Assembly: GCF_051020765.1 (NCBI RefSeq)
Contig: NW_027469085.1
Coordinates: 1,736,001-1,800,000 of the forward strand
DNA: 64,000 bases
Direction of reading: 5' to 3'
From: Lasioglossum baleicum
Taxonomy: Eukaryota; Arthropoda; Insecta; Hymenoptera; Halictidae
Shown here piece after piece: positions 62,116 through 64,000 of the stretch. The stretch's first letter is position 1; each line of letters starts with the position of its first letter. The notes beneath the pieces are model-generated. The model ran no database searches. It was not told where the DNA came from and saw only the letters and a program-made list of their open reading frames with translations. A program made the position numbers and the translations under genes.

Positions 62116-64000
62116 GAATTAAGCTGTACAACCCAATATTCCGCCAACACAGAGTGGAACCACGGGCAGGATCGCGTTCACCAACCGAAGCAGAGATGGA
62201 CATGTTCGAAGAATACGCGACCACCCACAAAGGGTATTTCGATTTGTCGGAGAACGACGTGATAAAGAAAAATTGGAATTTATTCTGCGAGGCTCTCCGT
62301 CTCACTGGTGAGACAGGGCCGAAGCCTCCGAAAAAATATAAACAATTATCGACCCCTCCTCAATGGGACGCGGTAAAATTATCAAACGTTGGCCGGTCCG
62401 CGGATGTAAATAGGTACGGGAGCACTGCTGTAAAGCACAAGTGAAAGCTTTTGGATTCGAAGAATTGGGAAGCTCGTATTTCCAGCACAGGTATAGCGAA
62501 ACCTGAGAATTAAGCTGTGCAGCCCAATATTGCACCAACACAGAGTTGCACCACGCGGAGGATCTCGTTCTCCAACCGAAGCAGAGATGGACGCGTTCGA
62601 AAAATACGCGACCATCCGCAAGGGTATTTCGATTCGTTGGAGAACGACGTGATGAAGAAACATTGGAATTTGTTCTGCGAGGCTCACCGGCGATTCGGGA
62701 CCGAAGCCACCGCAACAATATAAGCAATTAACGTCCCCCCCTTCATCGGGGCGAGGTAAAATTATCTAACGTTGGCCGGCTCGCGACTATAAAAAGTTTG
62801 GGGAGCACTGCTGTAAAGCACAAGTGAAAGCTTTTTGATTCGACGAATTGCAAGCTCATATTATGACCACTGGTCTAGCGAAACGTGGGAATTAAGTTGT
62901 ACAATCCAATATTGCACCAACACAGAGTGGAACCACGCGCAGGATCTCGTTCTGCAACCGTAGCAGAGATGGACCCGTTCGAAGAATACGCGACCATCCA
63001 CAAAGGGTATTTCGAATTGTCGGAGAACGACGTGATAAAGAAAAATTGGAATTTATTCTGCGAGGCTCTCCGTCTCACTGGTGAGACAGGGCCGAAGCCT
63101 CCGAAAAAATATAAACAATTATCGTCCCCCTTCTCAACGGGACGCGGTAAAATTATCAAACGTTGAACGGCCCGCGGCTATAATAAGGTTGGTGCGCACT
63201 GCTGTAAAGCACAAGTGAAAGTTTTTGGATTCGAAGAATTGCAAGCCCTTATTATCACCACTGGTCTAGCGAAACGTGGGAATTAAGCTGTACAACCCAA
63301 TATTCCGCCAACACAGAGTGGAACCACGCGCAGGATCTCGTTCTCCAACAGAAGCAGAGATGGACCCGTTCGAAGAATACGGGATCATCCACAAAGGGTA
63401 TTTCGATTTGTCGGAGGACGACGTGATGAAGAAAAATTGGAATTTATTCTGCGAGGCTCTCCGTCTCACTGGTGAGACAGGGCCGAAGCCTCCGAAAAAA
63501 TATATACAATTATCGTCCCCCTCCTCAACGGGACGCGGTAAAATTATCAAACGTTGAACGGCCCGCGGCTATAATAAGGTTGGTTCGCACTGCTGTAAAG
63601 CACAAGTGAAAGCTTTGGATTCGAAGAATTGCATGCCCTTATTATCACCACTGGTCTAGCGAAACGTGGGAATTAAGCTGTACAACCCAATATTCCACCA
63701 ACACAGAGTGGAACCACGCCCAGGATCTCGTTCTCCAACAGAAGCAGAGATGGACCCATTCGAAGAATACGCGACCATCCACAAAGGGTATTTCGATTTG
63801 TCGGAGAACGACGTGATAAAGAAAAATTGGAATTTATTCTGCGAGGCTCTCCGTCTCACTGGTGAGACAGGGCCGAAGCCTCCGAAAAAATATAAACAAT
63901 TATCGACCCCTCCTCAATGGGACGCGGTAAAATTATCAAACGTTGAACGGCCCGCGGCTATAATAAGGTTGGTGCGCACTGCTGTAAAGCACAAGTGAAA
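62116..64000 (+). repeat. Mixed satellite tail to window end
   Basis: Monomers at 62116 (391, chimeric, switching class near 62388 at CAAACGTTG), 62507 (382), 62889 (391), 63280 (390) and a truncated one at 63670. The pair 63280/63670 repeats the AAAGCTTTGGATTCG deletion variant and the GACCCATTCG variant of 59379/59769. The array continues beyond the window. Confidence 0.88.

Larger units (their letters stand above)
46892..64000 (+). repeat. Satellite array, right part (about 44 monomers)
   Basis: The same satellite continues in the same orientation and phase after the insertion, from the rest of the split monomer (46892-46948) through monomers starting at 46949, 47342, 47736 and onward to a last one cut at the window end (63670-64000). 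Its HORs are shorter (3 and 5 monomers) than the 20- and 21-mers on the left. No gene is visible. Confidence 0.98.

Noticed and set aside
1..64000. CRISPR array or phage-type direct repeats
   Set aside because: The repeat unit is ~390 bp with no unique spacers, and the window carries a eukaryotic LTR retrotransposon.

Overview
This window is eukaryotic satellite DNA with one retrotransposon inside it. It holds no host protein-coding gene, rRNA or tRNA gene that I can support. About 57.4 kb is a head-to-tail array of one ~390-bp satellite family. I count 148 monomers, taking the conserved GAATTAAG as the phase mark; the last is cut by the window end. The rest, 40341-46891, is a complete BEL/Pao-type LTR retrotransposon on the minus strand. 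The BEL/Pao class and a tRNA-Tyr primer site fit an animal genome, most likely an insect. I cannot name the species, and I do not recognise the satellite family.

The satellite is organised as higher-order repeats (HORs). On the left lie an 8-monomer unit of 3102 bp (3-3104) with a shorter relative after it, then two copies of a 20-monomer unit (5033-12808, 7776 bp; 12809-20585, 7777 bp). Two copies of a 21-monomer unit of 8170 bp follow (18658-26827, 26828-34997), overlapping the end of the second 20-mer copy. Less regular monomers run from 34998 to the insertion. On the right are a 3-mer HOR of 1137 bp (2 copies), a 5-mer HOR of 1950/1951 bp (3 full copies plus 4 monomers), a second 3-mer HOR of ~1172 bp (2 2/3 copies) and a mixed tail. 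Monomer classes differ in length (360/361, 382/383, 389-394) and in diagnostic substitutions. Several monomers are chimeras of two classes.

The most interesting signal is at monomer offset 88-104. About a third of monomers there match exactly the nine core positions of the mammalian CENP-B box (NTTCGNNNNANNCGGGN). Most others have CGCG or CGCT in place of CGGG. Box-bearing monomers recur at fixed places within each HOR, as in primate alphoid DNA. With the HOR layout and a local dyad in each monomer, this makes the array a candidate centromeric or pericentromeric satellite. That is inference, not shown by sequence alone.

The retrotransposon has identical 471-bp LTRs by eye, a 5-bp target duplication TTTTG, an 18-nt tRNA-Tyr primer site and one uninterrupted Gag-Pol frame with all catalytic residues present. 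It therefore looks young and potentially autonomous, and it inserted after the surrounding array had formed.
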